Source: Umbelopsis ramanniana AG
Taxonomy: Eukaryota; Mucoromycota; Umbelopsidomycetes; Umbelopsidales; Umbelopsidaceae
Length of the DNA stretch: 64,000 nucleotides
Direction of reading: 5' to 3'
NCBI RefSeq assembly: GCF_025399195.1
Contig: NW_026252117.1
Location: 206,648 to 270,647, forward strand
Below the pieces are notes generated by a model, which saw nothing but the letters and a program-made list of their open reading frames with translations, had not been told where the DNA came from and did no database searches. This document shows, piece after piece, positions 35,733 through 47,124 of this stretch. The position numbers were made by a program, and so were the translations under genes. Every line of letters starts with the position of its first letter. The stretch's first letter is position 1.

Positions 35733-38279
35733 ATGACCACCATCGACAGTAATCCAAGTTCATCTTCAGCAAAGCTTGCAGTACCGTCTGCTAATGCAAG
35801 CGATGGTAAAAGCACCGGCGGTCGTGCTCGAGCATTCTCCTTATCAACCATCATGGCTGGTAGAGCCCGCCGATCTTATTCGGTATCATCAGCTTACCCA
35901 CCTACCAGCAATCCAAGTTTGTATCTATCCCCTCCCCGCTCATCGGGGGACCACACCTTCAGTATAAATGCAGATATACCGTTGCCATATCCTCCCGGAT
36001 CGTCCCCTTTGAGCGATGTTACAAAATTGCAACAGTTCAGTTCACTCTCTGTATCTGTGGCACAAAGAAGAAACTCCACTGCTGCTTTACGGCGAAAGTA
36101 TGAGGATTTGGAGCAGAAACTCGAGGCTACTCCGTTATGGGTTTTGGTATCTACGTATCTGAACTACCTGATCTTGATTTTGTACGGCCATTTACGAGAT
36201 ATCCTCGGCAAAGTCTTCAAACGAGATGAATATGCTCATTTACGTACCCACAACGTTTGTATCCTGTCCTACCACTTCCGATCCCCCCACTCTTGGCCTA
36301 GTACTAACAACGTGACTTGAACAGGGATATGCTCCGTTAGTCTCTGATTTCGATTCTTTCTACACACGCCGATTGTACATGCGAATTCGGTAGGTTTCTT
36401 TCACCAAAAAGTTTTATAATCATTCAAGTGGAACCGATTTTAAACTTTAATTCCCCAATTTTTCAGCGATTGCTGGAATAGACCTATCACAGGTGTCGCT
36501 TCTCGTACGGTCAAGTTGTTGGACAGAACAAGCGATGACTTTAACAAAACCTTTAGGTTCGTTACATGTTTACCTGTTTAGTATGGCTGATCGGAACAGA
36601 CACTGATGTTATCTACTTTTCCCCAGTTTGACTGGCACTACCACCGAAGCCGTCAATTTTGCTTCATATAACTATTGTAAGTTAGAAACCACCGCATTGA
36701 AGTAGTTGAAGCATGCGGTACTAACCGTTTAACTCCAGTGGGTTTTGCTCAGAGCGCCGGAGAATGTGCTGATGCAGTTGAAGAAACTGTAAAGACCTTG
36801 GGTGCCTGCAGTAGTAGCCCTCGATCTGAAGCTGGTGGAAGCAGCTTACATCGTCAGCTTGAAGGCAAGGTAGCACAGTTTGTTGGAAAGCCGGCCGCTA
36901 TCGTTGTTTCCATGGGGTTTGCTACAAATTCGACAACCATTCCTACATTGGTTCGAAAGGGCTGTTTGATCATTAGTGACGAATTGAACCACAGTTCTAT
37001 CATCTTTGGAGCCCGACTTTCTGGAGCTTCCATTCGTGTCTTCAAGCATAACAACATGGACAGCTTGAAACTTTTGCTGCAAGAGGTTATCTCGCAAGGC
37101 CAACCTCGTACTCACCGACCTTGGAAGAAGATCATGGTGATTGTTGAAGGCTTGTGTAAGTGAAGCGACTTCCTGGAAAGGTTAAGATCAATCCCATTTT
37201 CCAGCATTTCTCATTTTTTCCACCAATCAGATTCCATGGAAGGCTCCATTGTCAATTTGCCTGCTCTCGTACAACTTCGCAAACAATTTGGCGTATGTAT
37301 CTATCGTGCCCGTCCATAATGCTAATGGAAGCAAACTAACCGAGATCGTTATGCAGTTCTATCTTTACGTCGATGAAGCACATTCTATTGGTGCTTTGGG
37401 TGAACGTGGAGGGGGTGTTTGTGACTTTTATGGTAAAGATAGCTCTTCCTATCACAATCAATGCCAATACGGTACTGACTATTGTTGTCAACTATAGGTA
37501 TTAGTCCATCTCATGTTGATATCCTTATGGGCACATTCACGAAATCATTTGGCGCTGCTGGTGGATACATTGCTGCCAATAAGGTAGGAGTTGACATGAA
37601 GTTGAATTGCAGTACGTCCAAGAAGTAACAAAGTGAGCTTACACCAAATGCATTTTATAGGAAATCATTGATTATCTACGATTGAAGAATCATTCATTTG
37701 CATACGCTGAATCCATCACTCCTCCTGTGGCTCAGCAAATTTTGACTAGCATTACAATCATTCGTGGCGACGACGGTACCAATGAGGGACGCAAACGTAT
37801 TCAGCAACTGGCCGATAATTCCATTTACTTTGCTGCTCGTCTTCGAGAAATGGGATTCATTGTTTATGGCGATGAAGGAAGTCCTGTCATCCCTCTTCTG
37901 GTCTTTAACCCAGCCAAAATACCGTATGTTTGCAAAAAGATTCTGCTCGTCGCATTGTCTGGTCACCCAGTTAGAACTAATCATCACTTTTATTATCTAC
38001 AGTGCATTTTCTCGCGAGTTATTACAAAGAAAAATTGCTATTTGCGTTGTTGGATATCCCGCAACCCCCATTATTACCGCACGAGCACGCTTCTGTGTTT
38101 CTGCTTCGCACACACGAAAAGACCTTGGTAAGCTACATTCGATTGTTCTGACTTACACCACTCACCCGCTAACGGTTTGTCTTCCATCACCCGCAGACTA
38201 TGCTCTGGAGCATATTAGTGAGATTGGTGATACTTTGATGCTCAAGGTCTCCCGAGCAGCTAGAAAAAAGTTAGAATAG
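35733..38279 (+). CDS. LCB2: Serine palmitoyltransferase subunit 2
   Basis: Exons: 35733-36254, 36325-36389, 36467-36556, 36627-36676, 36739-37155, 37231-37292, 37357-37432, 37498-37583, 37661-37923, 38003-38127, 38197-38279; 612 residues. PLP enzyme of the ER membrane that condenses L-serine with palmitoyl-CoA, the first step of sphingolipid synthesis, with LCB1. A long Ser-rich N terminus (about 130 residues) precedes a hydrophobic helix ([20 protein letters not shown]). Fold-type-I landmarks: [55 protein letters not shown], and the Schiff-base lysine in [15 protein letters not shown] (Lys443). Introns 1 and 3 use unusual donors (GTTTGT, GTTCGT). The N-terminal extension is rich in RARAFS/RARRSYS-type basic-Ser motifs that could be kinase sites. 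ALG14 follows after 182 bases. Confidence 0.95.
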
Positions 38280-38461
38280 AATAGTTAATTTTTGTGATCT
38301 ATCCCTGTTGTTGTGTTTAACAGACCTGTATCATATCAGTATTTATGCAAAATCAAACTAAAAGCATGCTTCCCAACTTTTTTCTTTGCAAATTTGTGCC
38401 TGCCCGTCTTTTGTGTATTGAACAGACTTTTTATCTTGCTCCCCATCGGCTCTTCTTCAAA

Positions 38462-39363
38462 ATGTGGTTTAGCATGCTGGCATGTGTCTGCCTACTGTTT
38501 GCCTTTATGTGGAGGCTATGGGCAGTTCTACCCAAAAGCAGTAGCAAACCTAGACGGCATAGTACATCTCCATGCAAGACCTGCATAGTGTTGGGATCAG
38601 GTAAACCCAGACTTAAACCTTTGGCTCTATGAAATGTAACGTTAAATGCTGAAGAAAAGTTCACACCAGGCGGCCATACAACCGAGATGATAGCGCTGAT
38701 TCGCAATCTTGATGATCACCAATACGCGCCTCGCACATATGTCATAGCAGATACGGATTCATTGAGCGAGGTGAAGGCGCGACAGCTGGAGCAAGAGCGA
38801 TCGGGCGTTGAACATAAAGATGTAAGCGGAAAGAGACCATCAAACAGTATCATAATTTGCAACCTTCTAATGGAGAATACATGGTGTCATTTCAGTACTT
38901 TATACTAAGAATACCACGATTAAGAGAGGTAGGACAGTCGCTGAGCAGTGTGCCCTTCAGCGTCGTCAAAGCTTTACTTGGGTCATTCAAAATACTATCT
39001 AATATGCCGGATCTAGTGAGTATCAGCCCCTCCCTCTCTTTGCTCGCACAATTTTCAATTGACCTATGTAATAGATCATTTGTAATGGCCCAGGAAGCTG
39101 TATCTCGATATGCATGGTGGCATATCTGCCAAGGGTACGATCAATACATATATATACCGCCATACAATGGTACACTAACCTACGTTCAATAGCTGCTGGG
39201 GATTAAGCACATACGCATCGTCTACGTCGAGTCGTTTGCAAGAGTCAAATCATTGTCTGTCACTGGACGGTTACTTTACCCAGTTGTAGACAATTTCCTC
39301 GTACAATGGCCAGAACTACTAGAAACATACCCTCGCGCTATTTATAATGGCACTTTAGTGTGA
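38462..39363 (+). CDS. ALG14: UDP-GlcNAc transferase subunit Alg14
   Basis: Exons: 38462-38600, 38670-38821, 38896-39015, 39075-39134, 39193-39363; 213 residues. Membrane anchor of the Alg13/Alg14 enzyme that adds the second GlcNAc to the dolichol-linked oligosaccharide at the ER. An N-terminal TM helix (MWFSMLACVCLLFAFMW) is followed by the Rossmann start IVLGSGGHTTEMIAL, then YVIADTDSLSE, then IPRLREVGQS, then ICNGPGSCISI and IVYVESFARVKSLSVTGRLLYPVVD, and FLVQWPEL near the end. All are Alg14 signatures. Exon 1 ends inside the GGH loop (intron phase 1). The catalytic partner Alg13 is not in the window. Confidence 0.94.
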
Positions 39364-39450
39364 TATGTAATATATACACACAGGATCAATTTATTACTAC
39401 AATGAAACTTCCTGTTGTGATCTGATTTAATCCGATCTTGACTGCTACCG

Positions 39451-39807
39451 TTACCTAGCTTGGTTGCCACAGTGCTGGAAATGAGACTTTGGAAAGCTTT
39501 CTTCGCACACTACACCACCCTTATGTGAGAAGCTGGAGTTCGAGTCTCGGCTGATGGGTATGGGAGGACGACCTGTTTTAGGAGCCACATAGTCGCTGTC
39601 TTCATTTTCAGCAGACATAGCGCCAATAGCAGGAGCGGTTGCCACCCCGGAAGCGGCAAAGTCTTTGTCATCGAAATGGTGCACCTTGCAGTCGTGAATA
39701 GTGGAAATAGGTTCTGAAAAATGGAAAGAGAATTCCTCGTCATTAAGGATAGGATCTCTACTAGCTTCATGGTGTGCCCCGCTGGAGTGATGTTGATGAT
39801 GCTGCAT
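39451..39807 (-). CDS. Small hypothetical protein, His-rich N terminus
   Basis: Single open frame of 118 residues from the ATG at 39807 to TAA at 39451. Not recognised. The first 15 residues are His-rich (MQHHQHHSSGAHHEAS); the middle is acidic; a Pro-rich SDYVAPKTGRPPIPISRDS stretch follows. No TM segment, signal peptide or enzyme motif is seen. Its stop lies 88 bases from the ALG14 stop (convergent). Coding status rests on ORF length, amino-acid composition and its position in an otherwise empty slot, so it is modest. It could be a last exon of a longer gene, since 39808-40169 offers little promoter space. Confidence 0.45.
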   Translation of the reverse strand: MQHHQHHSSGAHHEASRDPILNDEEFSFHFSEPISTIHDCKVHHFDDKDFAASGVATAPAIGAMSAENEDSDYVAPKTGRPPIPISRDSNSSFSHKGGVVCEESFPKSHFQHCGNQAR

Positions 39808-40169
39808 TTTGGTGTGAAAAGAAACAAAAAGTACTCTCGCAAGCGCCAATTTGACAACAAATATATGCAATTTGGGGATTTTGAATCGGCAGTACTGTCA
39901 TTTTGTCGCCTGATTGGCGAATGGAATCGCTCGGGTATTAATGGGAAAAAAAAAACACCTGAAACCATTCCTATCGAATTTCTCTTTGGAACATCCAGCA
40001 CCGCTCACAGCGTATCATATTCACCACATAGCAACAAAAGCCCTGCATATCATTTTATCGCTGCTTGATCTGAGGAATCACTGCTCACATCTTCCACCAC
40101 AGGGTAAATCATTATTGGGTCATAATGTAATCAACTCTTTAGAATACCGCAATAGCTATTGCCTTTCAT
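39808..40169. other. Gap between gamma-SNAP stop and the small hypothetical ORF
   Basis: 362 bases on the same strand orientation; AT-rich; nothing recognised. Confidence 0.4.
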
Positions 40170-41696
40170 CTACATCAAATCATCTCCATAAGACTGCTGT
40201 GGATACGCATTTCCGGCAGCTTGTGGTGCTCCATAATTATTGCTTCTGATGTTTTCACCAGGAACACCCAAAGATCTAGCCAACCTTGCGATCTCATTAT
40301 CCAGGAATGTTATGTTTTGCCGCCGAACTGTCTTTGCCAAGAGTTCGCCGTCTCCATGCTCATAAGCCTTGATTAAATCATCACTGATCTCTGCTTCCTC
40401 TGATTGAGGAAAGCCGGCATCACGCCTAAAAAAAAAGAGCAAGCGATAAAATTAGAACCTTTCCGAAGGTTGACATATCATCCTACTTCAAGAAAAGAAA
40501 AAAAACGTACGAGCAAAAGTTGTGGAATTGTTTGTTTGCCTCGACCTCATCTCCCATGGCTAAACTGAGTATAACGATGCTGAGGTTGGCCTTGTGAAGG
40601 GCTCCCCTGTTGGTCATTTTTTGCAAAACAACAGATTGTCGGTTCAACATATCCGCAGCTCTATCATATCTGGAAACGCCAAGCAAAAGGTCAGTCATGA
40701 AACTTGAGCAGGGTTATGCCTTCAAACATGATGGTTTTCCTACTTTTGAGTCTTGACTAGCAATGAGATAGCCTTCTTGAAGGTGTCCATAGCAAACCGA
40801 CCGCGATCTTCCTGTTCATACAACGAGCATGATTGCGAATACAGATCAATAGCAGCATTGACATCGACATTTTCCATCACCCTAAGTAAAACAGGCACAC
40901 CATGTAAATTCAATGATCCGCTCGCAAAAGAAAACCCAAGATTCATCTTGATCCATTTCCTCCAAACTTACTTGGCAGCCTTCTCCAGTTGCTCGGCACC
41001 ACGATCCACACTACCTAATTTTAGATGACAGGCATGTGTTAATTATTCCATTCTTTGGCACTGCCTCCAATATCCGCCAATTTACCTTGAGTAACAAACA
41101 GCTCACTGGCACGTCTGTAAGCATCTGCTGCTCGGTCAGGTTGATGGAGATTTTGAGCAAGAATTTGAGCTGCGCTCTCCATGGCTTTACCAGCCAAGTG
41201 TGTACTGTGAGTGATGTTCCACGCAGTATCAATCAATTTGAAAACAAAAAGTCGAAGGAAGTGATTGGTTTTAGCGTACTTAAATGATAGACAACGTGGT
41301 TACTAAACAATACGATCACTACGTACGCATCTGCCTTCAACAAAGCCTCTGATGCCTTATTGTAGGCCTGCACGGCTTGTTCGTAAGATTTTCCAACTTT
41401 AAAGGCAGTTGCTATCCAATTCAGAGAAATGGTCAGCGTCAACCACATTTTTCGAACCAAGATGATATAAAACTATCTACCTGCTCTTTCGTAATTTTGT
41501 CCAGCTATATCCCAGTCAGGTTTCTTAAAGAGCCCCTTTTGAGAGCTATTATAGTGAATTCGGTAACACGGAGTGGATTGAAAGTGTGAGGTTGTGAATT
41601 GAGCGTTCATACATTCTTACAACTGCGGTTGAAAACTCACGCCTTGTCACCATCTTGCATCAGCTTGACGGCAGTCTTAATTCTCTCAGCCTCCAT
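40170..41696 (-). CDS. NAPG: Gamma-SNAP (NSF attachment protein gamma)
   Basis: Exons (minus): 41696-41641, 41545-41481, 41411-41327, 41204-41086, 41014-40972, 40881-40744, 40669-40511, 40425-40170; 306 residues. Adaptor that loads NSF/Sec18 on SNARE complexes for disassembly. TPR-like helices cover the length: KKPDWDIAGQNYERAATAFKVGK, YEQAVQAYNKASEALLKADA, AGKAMESAAQILAQ, AADAYRRASELFVTQG, GAEQLEKAAKVMEN, YDRAADMLNRQSVVL. The KPDWD/Y-ER and DRGAE-LEKAA patterns fit gamma- rather than alpha-SNAP, and length fits (human 312). The tail carries DDLIKAYEHGDGELLAKTVR, the NSF-stimulating helix region, and then a short N/G/Q-rich extension. Gamma-SNAP is missing from budding yeast, which supports an early-diverging fungus. 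Confidence 0.9.
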
Positions 41697-42975
41697 GATG
41701 AATGTACTAGGTCGCAGAAGTCCGAGAAAAGCGTGGCAGTGACAATGTGCTCGAAAAACCCAGCAATAGGGGTTAGGGTCAAGATCGCAATTTGCAGTGG
41801 AAAATTAAATAGATTATGTCACTAGGGCAGCAACACGAATTTTATCACTAAAAGCTGAGGTTGGTCCAAGCCCCCCATGCGTTGCCGCCCAAGAGCGATA
41901 CTGAGTGGGGCAGACTCAGACAGCGCCATACTTTTATTGAGGCTGACCCACTGCATCAAATAAATCCGCTGATGTCAAACTCATTTACACGGCGACTTCC
42001 CGAAAGTTGCGAATGTTTGTTGTGTTATATTTAAACGAGAGATGTTTACGGTGGGCAGCGTCCCATGAAACATTATCATCATAAAAGATGACTAGCAACT
42101 TTTGAAGGGGAATTTATGCATGTGGACGTTACCCCTCGCATGTGGACCTGTAAGAGCCTTAAATCAGCAAACAACATCGTGCAAGGGGAAAGCTTCCAGT
42201 AGCGAGCGAGCATTTGTACCGATTGCCAAATGAATGGGATCCCAAGCCCGCGTCTTATTTTGTCTTTATTTAGAATGTATATTTTTGTATTTTTAACTTG
42301 AATGGGGCAAAATACAGGTCTCTAAGCCACTCATAGTGCCCCTGGGTTGAACGCCTTCGTCTGAGCCCAACCCAACCACTTTAGCTATTTCGACATCGAA
42401 GGTGCAGAAAAGAGCTCGCAAGTTGTTGGAAAAATTAGCATGAATTGCCGACAAAAGTCAGGTACTGACTCAGTTATAGTGGGTGACCTGGGTATATAAG
42501 CCAATTTTTAAGTTACGCAAAAACCGAGTAAAAAGCGGCGGTGACTTTTGTGCAACCTAGGTTATCTATTAAACGGAAAGCACTGTTGATGCCAATCGAA
42601 GCCAGTCAGCCAGCGATTCTCTTGGGCGGAAGTTACGTCTTTCACAGCATTGCTGCTTTCAACTTCTTGGCAATGGTCTGGCTTCTTTGTCATTGTTGTT
42701 AGAGGCTCTGCAGTTTGACGTCGTTCAGAATTATAATTTTACCTGATTTGATAAAACTGTAAATACACATCCGGTAAGAATCGTCGCGCGCATCGGTGCC
42801 ACTTTTTTCCTGAGCTATTTTGCTCCTCATGGGCTGGCTTGATCTTTGCAGAATCTCAAAAATAACTCAGCAAATGTACGAACGCATAAGCCCAAAAAAT
42901 TCATTTAAAAATGTCGTTGTTTTTCTGCTCTTTTTTTTTTCTCTCTCCCTTCCCTTACCACTCTTCTCACCGAAT
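41697..42975. promoter_or_regulatory. Divergent promoter region gamma-SNAP / chitin deacetylase
   Basis: 1.3 kb. A TATA-like TATATAAG lies at 42493-42500, but it is about 480 bases from the deacetylase ATG. A C/T-rich tract (about 42923-42970) runs right up to that ATG, a usual leader for strongly expressed fungal genes. No gene seen. Confidence 0.5.
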
Positions 42976-44485
42976 ATGTTTGCTAAGCAAATCCTCGCTT
43001 TGAGCACCATTGTCGCTATGGTGTCAGCGCAATCCAGCTCCGTACCCGCCTCCAGGTACTTCATCGATTTTTGACAGCATGATGACGTTCCCGTCGTTTT
43101 ACAACGCCCTTAGATATTAATCAATCCCATTCATTATTATAGTGGTACACCAACTAGCTCTGGAGTCCTTGCTCAAACCTCTCCTGCTTGGCTCTCTACC
43201 GTTACTCCCATGGCTGGCAACGTCCAAGCCGTTCCCTCTGCAGGTGCTGCCGTTCCTACCGGCACTCTTGCTGCCGTCACTATCAACACCGCCGATTACC
43301 CAACTCCATGGGAAGTCCCACCCACCAACAGCACTGGTGTCCAAGCTGCCATTGCTGCCATTGACTGGACCAAGGTCCCAGCTGCTCCGGTTCGCACCGC
43401 CAATGCTAATGGTGATTTGACTTTCACTGGATACGATGCAAACGCCGATCCTTACTGCTGGTGGAGTGACAGCAACTGTGTCAAGCCCAAGGTCGACTAC
43501 TTGCCTTCCGATATCTATAACTGCCCTAAGCCAGGTGATTGGGGTTTGACTTATGATGATGGTCCCTTGAATCCTGCCAATCCAGGACAAGCTGATCAAT
43601 GGGCTGAGCCTCAATTGTATGATTTCTTGGCTGCTCACAACCAGAAGGCCACTTTGTTCTGTAAGTAGTAGCCCAATGTTTTGACAGAAACATAGCAGAA
43701 ACTAATTAGAAACCGTTTTCTTTCGCACAGACATCGGTTCAAATGTTTTGACTTTCCCTGCTGCTGGTCAAAGAGCCTTGGCTGATGGTTTGACTATTTG
43801 CGTCCACACCTGGTCTCACCCTCCTATGACCACCCAAACCAACGACCAAGCCGTTGCTCAATTCTACTGGACTCTTCGTGTTATCAAGGAAGCCACTGGT
43901 ATTACTCCCAAGTGCTGGAGACCTCCATATGGTGATGTTGATGATCGTATTCGTTCCATCGCTTGGCAGATGGGTATGCGTACCATCATCTGGGACGAAG
44001 ATACCAATGACTGGAACATGCCTGGTACCGGTGGTGGCAACCTTTCTCCTAACACCGTTGATGGATATTTCCAAGGATGGATTTCCGCTCGCCAGAACGG
44101 CACTGACAATGCTAGTGGTCACGTTGTTTTGGAGCACGAATTGAACAACGCTACCGTCTCCATGGCTGAAAAGTGGCTTCCCACTCTCCAAACGACTTTC
44201 AATGTTGTCCCTGTCCATGAATGCCAAAACATCTCTCAACCTTACTGGGAAACCGGCTTCATTTATCCTACCGAGGATGCCAGCAATGCTACTACCACTA
44301 CCAGCATGTCTCTTGCACCTAGTGCTGCCCCCACTTCTGCAAGCGTCAATGCTGCCTCTGCTGCTTCTGCAGGTGCTGACGCCTCTGCCGCTGCCTCTGG
44401 CACTGCCAAGAGCGCTGCTGGCAAGTTGGCTGTCGGTGCCTTCACCGTTGCTGCTGTTGTTGCCGGTGCCATGTTCAACTTATAA
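42976..44485 (+). CDS. Chitin deacetylase, secreted and probably GPI-anchored
   Basis: Exons: 42976-43055, 43143-43660, 43731-44485; 450 residues. Converts cell-wall chitin to chitosan, the main wall polymer of Mucorales. A signal peptide (about residues 1-18, ending MVSA) opens the protein. The NodB (polysaccharide deacetylase) domain carries all five motifs: TYDDGP (about 162-167, base Asp plus metal Asp), HTWSHPPM (about 225, metal His pair), RPPYGDVDDRIR, DTNDWNMPG, and VVLEHEL. Then comes an Ala/Ser/Thr-rich stalk with SAAG before a final hydrophobic stretch (AVGAFTVAAVVAGAMFNL), which fits GPI addition. Several N-x-S/T sequons (NAT, NGT, NIS) suggest N-glycosylation. The extended region before NodB with CWWSDSNCV is typical of zygomycete CDAs. 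Confidence 0.94.
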
Positions 44486-45089
44486 ACAAAGTTGCAAGAC
44501 CTTCCGTTGTTAAATTTTTTTTTTCGCCAGCCATCGTATAATAGTCAGTTAGAGTTTTGATATCCGCTATGTAACTTTCAATCCTTAAATCCATGTAAAA
44601 GTAATCAAATTGAATGTGACTGACTGTTCCCGATGTTCTTTGCGAACTATGTGCTTCCATTGACAGACAATACCGAGTAATGAGAGAATGGCCTGCGTAA
44701 GCTAATTAAAGTCAAATTTAGACCTCCGTACAAGTGTAACCGTAGGACATTATCGACAAGGTTACTCTCGCTCGTGAGTACGAACTATCCATAGCGATAA
44801 GTGGGACCTTTTGGTATACATAAAATGTATTTTTGGAGCTCGCACAACATCAGGTTATCACAGCTTGTGTCAGCTTTACTTTCATTCAGAGCACAAGCTT
44901 TTTTTCCATTTGTCATATTGAAAACCTTTTATCGTGGTGTTATGTAAGCCAAATCGGTTTCGTCAAAATGATGATAATAATATTTTTTTTACTGAAACAA
45001 CGTAGTACATTCGAGATAAGTTGTTCTACCGCCACTAATTAGGGAATGCCTAGCTAGGATAATAATGGTTGTTATTGATACTTGGGCTG
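44486..45089. other. Convergent 3' flanks of chitin deacetylase and Yop1
   Basis: 604 bases between two stop codons; AT-rich; T-runs at about 44515-44523 and 44984-44990. No gene seen. Confidence 0.45.
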
Positions 45090-45938
45090 TTATTGGCTTT
45101 TGCTACTCTTTGGCGTTTTAGGACTGTTAGGATCCTTGCTCTTTGATAAAGATGCTACTTTTGCTTTCAATGTGTCAATTTTAGGGCCTTTGGTACCAGC
45201 TAGATTTCGATTGTATTGACCATACAGTACTTCGGCGCCCTGTGAAATAGATTGAAGACGAGTTTGGTAAATAAATATCCATGTTATCGTTTAATCATGA
45301 TATCACCTACCCGGAATTGAGGAAGAGCGAGCCACAAAAAGAAAATTGTCTTGATCAAAAACCAATACGGAACCCAATACAATAAAGCATTCAAAAAGTA
45401 TTCCAACATTTTGACGGCTCCAAAAATGGACCAATAAGTAAGCCATTGGCGGTCATCCGCTGTAGAAGGAGTTTCAATTGCTTTGAACTGGCAAAGGGAA
45501 GAGACGCCATGGATACACATGTTAGTCGCCAAGACCTATGGATATAACACCCTACATCAACTCCTCATCATCTACTTACAGAAGCAATAACTAAGTTGGC
45601 AAGGTTATTAGTGCGCATTCAAACCTCAGGTGAAGAAGCATAGTCAGAAACTAACTATCTCCACTGGTCCCTGCCTATTTATATTTGCCACCTAGGACGC
45701 AAAAGAAAAACGACTACATACCTGGATAGATCCATGCAACAGCATCGGTGACGAGCTCTCCAGCAATATTGAAGACAATCAAAACCAATAGGATTGCCAA
45801 ACCACCGAGGAACAAATAGACTTTGTCGATCTTAGTCTGAGCTTCTGCGTCTCGAAATACTTTATGCTTCGATAGCTCTGCGTCTAAATTCGCATGCTGT
45901 TTTCTAGCTTGGACTTGGACGTCGTCGAGAGTGTACAT
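45090..45938 (-). CDS. YOP1: ER-shaping protein Yop1/REEP (TB2/DP1/HVA22 family)
   Basis: Exons (minus): 45938-45722, 45590-45580 (11 nt), 45487-45311, 45239-45090; 184 residues. Hairpin membrane protein that curves tubular ER with reticulons. Two hydrophobic hairpins: VYLFLGGLAILLVLIVFNIAGELVTDAV (written as family pattern) and the LEYFLNALLYWVPYWFLIKTIFFLWLALPQF region. Between them sits the family core FKAIETPSTADDRQWLTYW. The 11-nt exon supplies VIAS, which joins IYP to FKAIE exactly as in Yop1 (IYPAYASFKAIE); skipping it breaks the frame. The C-terminal tail is Lys/Ser-rich (SLSKSKDPNSPKTPKSSKSQ). Length fits yeast Yop1 (180). Confidence 0.93.
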
Positions 45939-47124
45939 GGTGTTGGGTGGTTCTTCGTTTGAAAAGAAGGTAAAAGGTGAAAAGGGAAAATTCGGGCCAC
46001 AGTACGGAATTTGCGTATGACGGCATCAGGTGCGTTTCGATTTTCGGCAAGGTGGGTTTGTCTTGGGTGCCGCTAGGCAAGTGTTGGAATTTTCACGTTT
46101 TATTTGACGATTTTCCCATCTTTTGACCTGACAAAAAAGTGGCATAAAGCAGCACAGATTTGCAGTGTATCAATGCACATGAAATGTTGCTTTGTCGTGT
46201 ACAAGGGCAAAGCTTTTATTCCGCAATTTTCAATGCGTATGGCTCCGCTTTTACTGGGTTCGGTCATATTGATACAAAAGCTGATAGTGTGCTTTCAAAG
46301 TAGTATGCTAAATGTCCATGATTGTATCGATAGTATATGGGAAGCATTCAAGCCTGAGGACTTGTTTGGAATGTGCACAGATGAATGAAGCACCACATTC
46401 ACTTTCTGTACTGATCCAAGCGTACAAACCTGTGCCTGAATGACGTAGTTGTGGAGCGTGTATCAATAAGGGTATTGCATTGGAATTTAAAATGCTGATA
46501 AAGGCACATCTTTCGAGCATGTCGCCGTCCGACCCCATCTGCGTGACCATAACCTTTTAAAAGGATGTCTGGCCTATCAATTATCGTTGGCTAAGCGTAT
46601 GTACAATTTGATAGCAAGACATTCCATCGATGAAAATATATCAAATTTCCATCGGGTTGAAACTGGGCTATGAAAATCTCGTAGTACATGCTCACTTTTG
46701 TAATCAGCCTTCAATACAGAATCCATAGTTCATGTAAATCTGCTTCCTGAATGATCAGAAATCTTGAGTTTAGATAGGAGTACTCTAGGCTTTGATACAT
46801 CGGTCCTCATTTCTGGGTCTTAAAACAGGTTCTATAGCTTAGGCTAGCGTGGCTCAAGTAATTTTAATACCAGAAGTCTTTACGTTATTGGTTGCAGTGC
46901 AATAACTTTCCTGCCTCATGTATCAGTAGTATCATTACCCGTGTTGATAATATGCTCTTCTATAGTCAGCCAGAGGAAGTCTGAATCCATGGAATATTGA
47001 GAAAGCAAAAAATTTTGGGTTGACAGCAGCACCTGTTGCTGTAAACCGAATTATTGAACTACCGCTTAACGCACCAGGGTGTTACATACCTTTCCGTTAT
47101 ACCGGCCAAAAGAATTTTACAAGA
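45939..47124. promoter_or_regulatory. Divergent promoter region Yop1 / MINDY-type DUB
   Basis: 1.2 kb. A 94-codon plus-strand frame (46104-46388) and an 80-codon minus-strand frame overlap there with no recognisable content; both look like chance. No repeats seen. Confidence 0.4.

Noticed and set aside
43117-44239. Long minus-strand ORFs opposite chitin deacetylase
   Set aside because: Antisense shadows caused by the codon bias of the deacetylase.
46104-46388. 94-codon plus-strand ORF upstream of the MINDY gene
   Set aside because: No family resemblance, overlaps another frame on the opposite strand; treated as chance.
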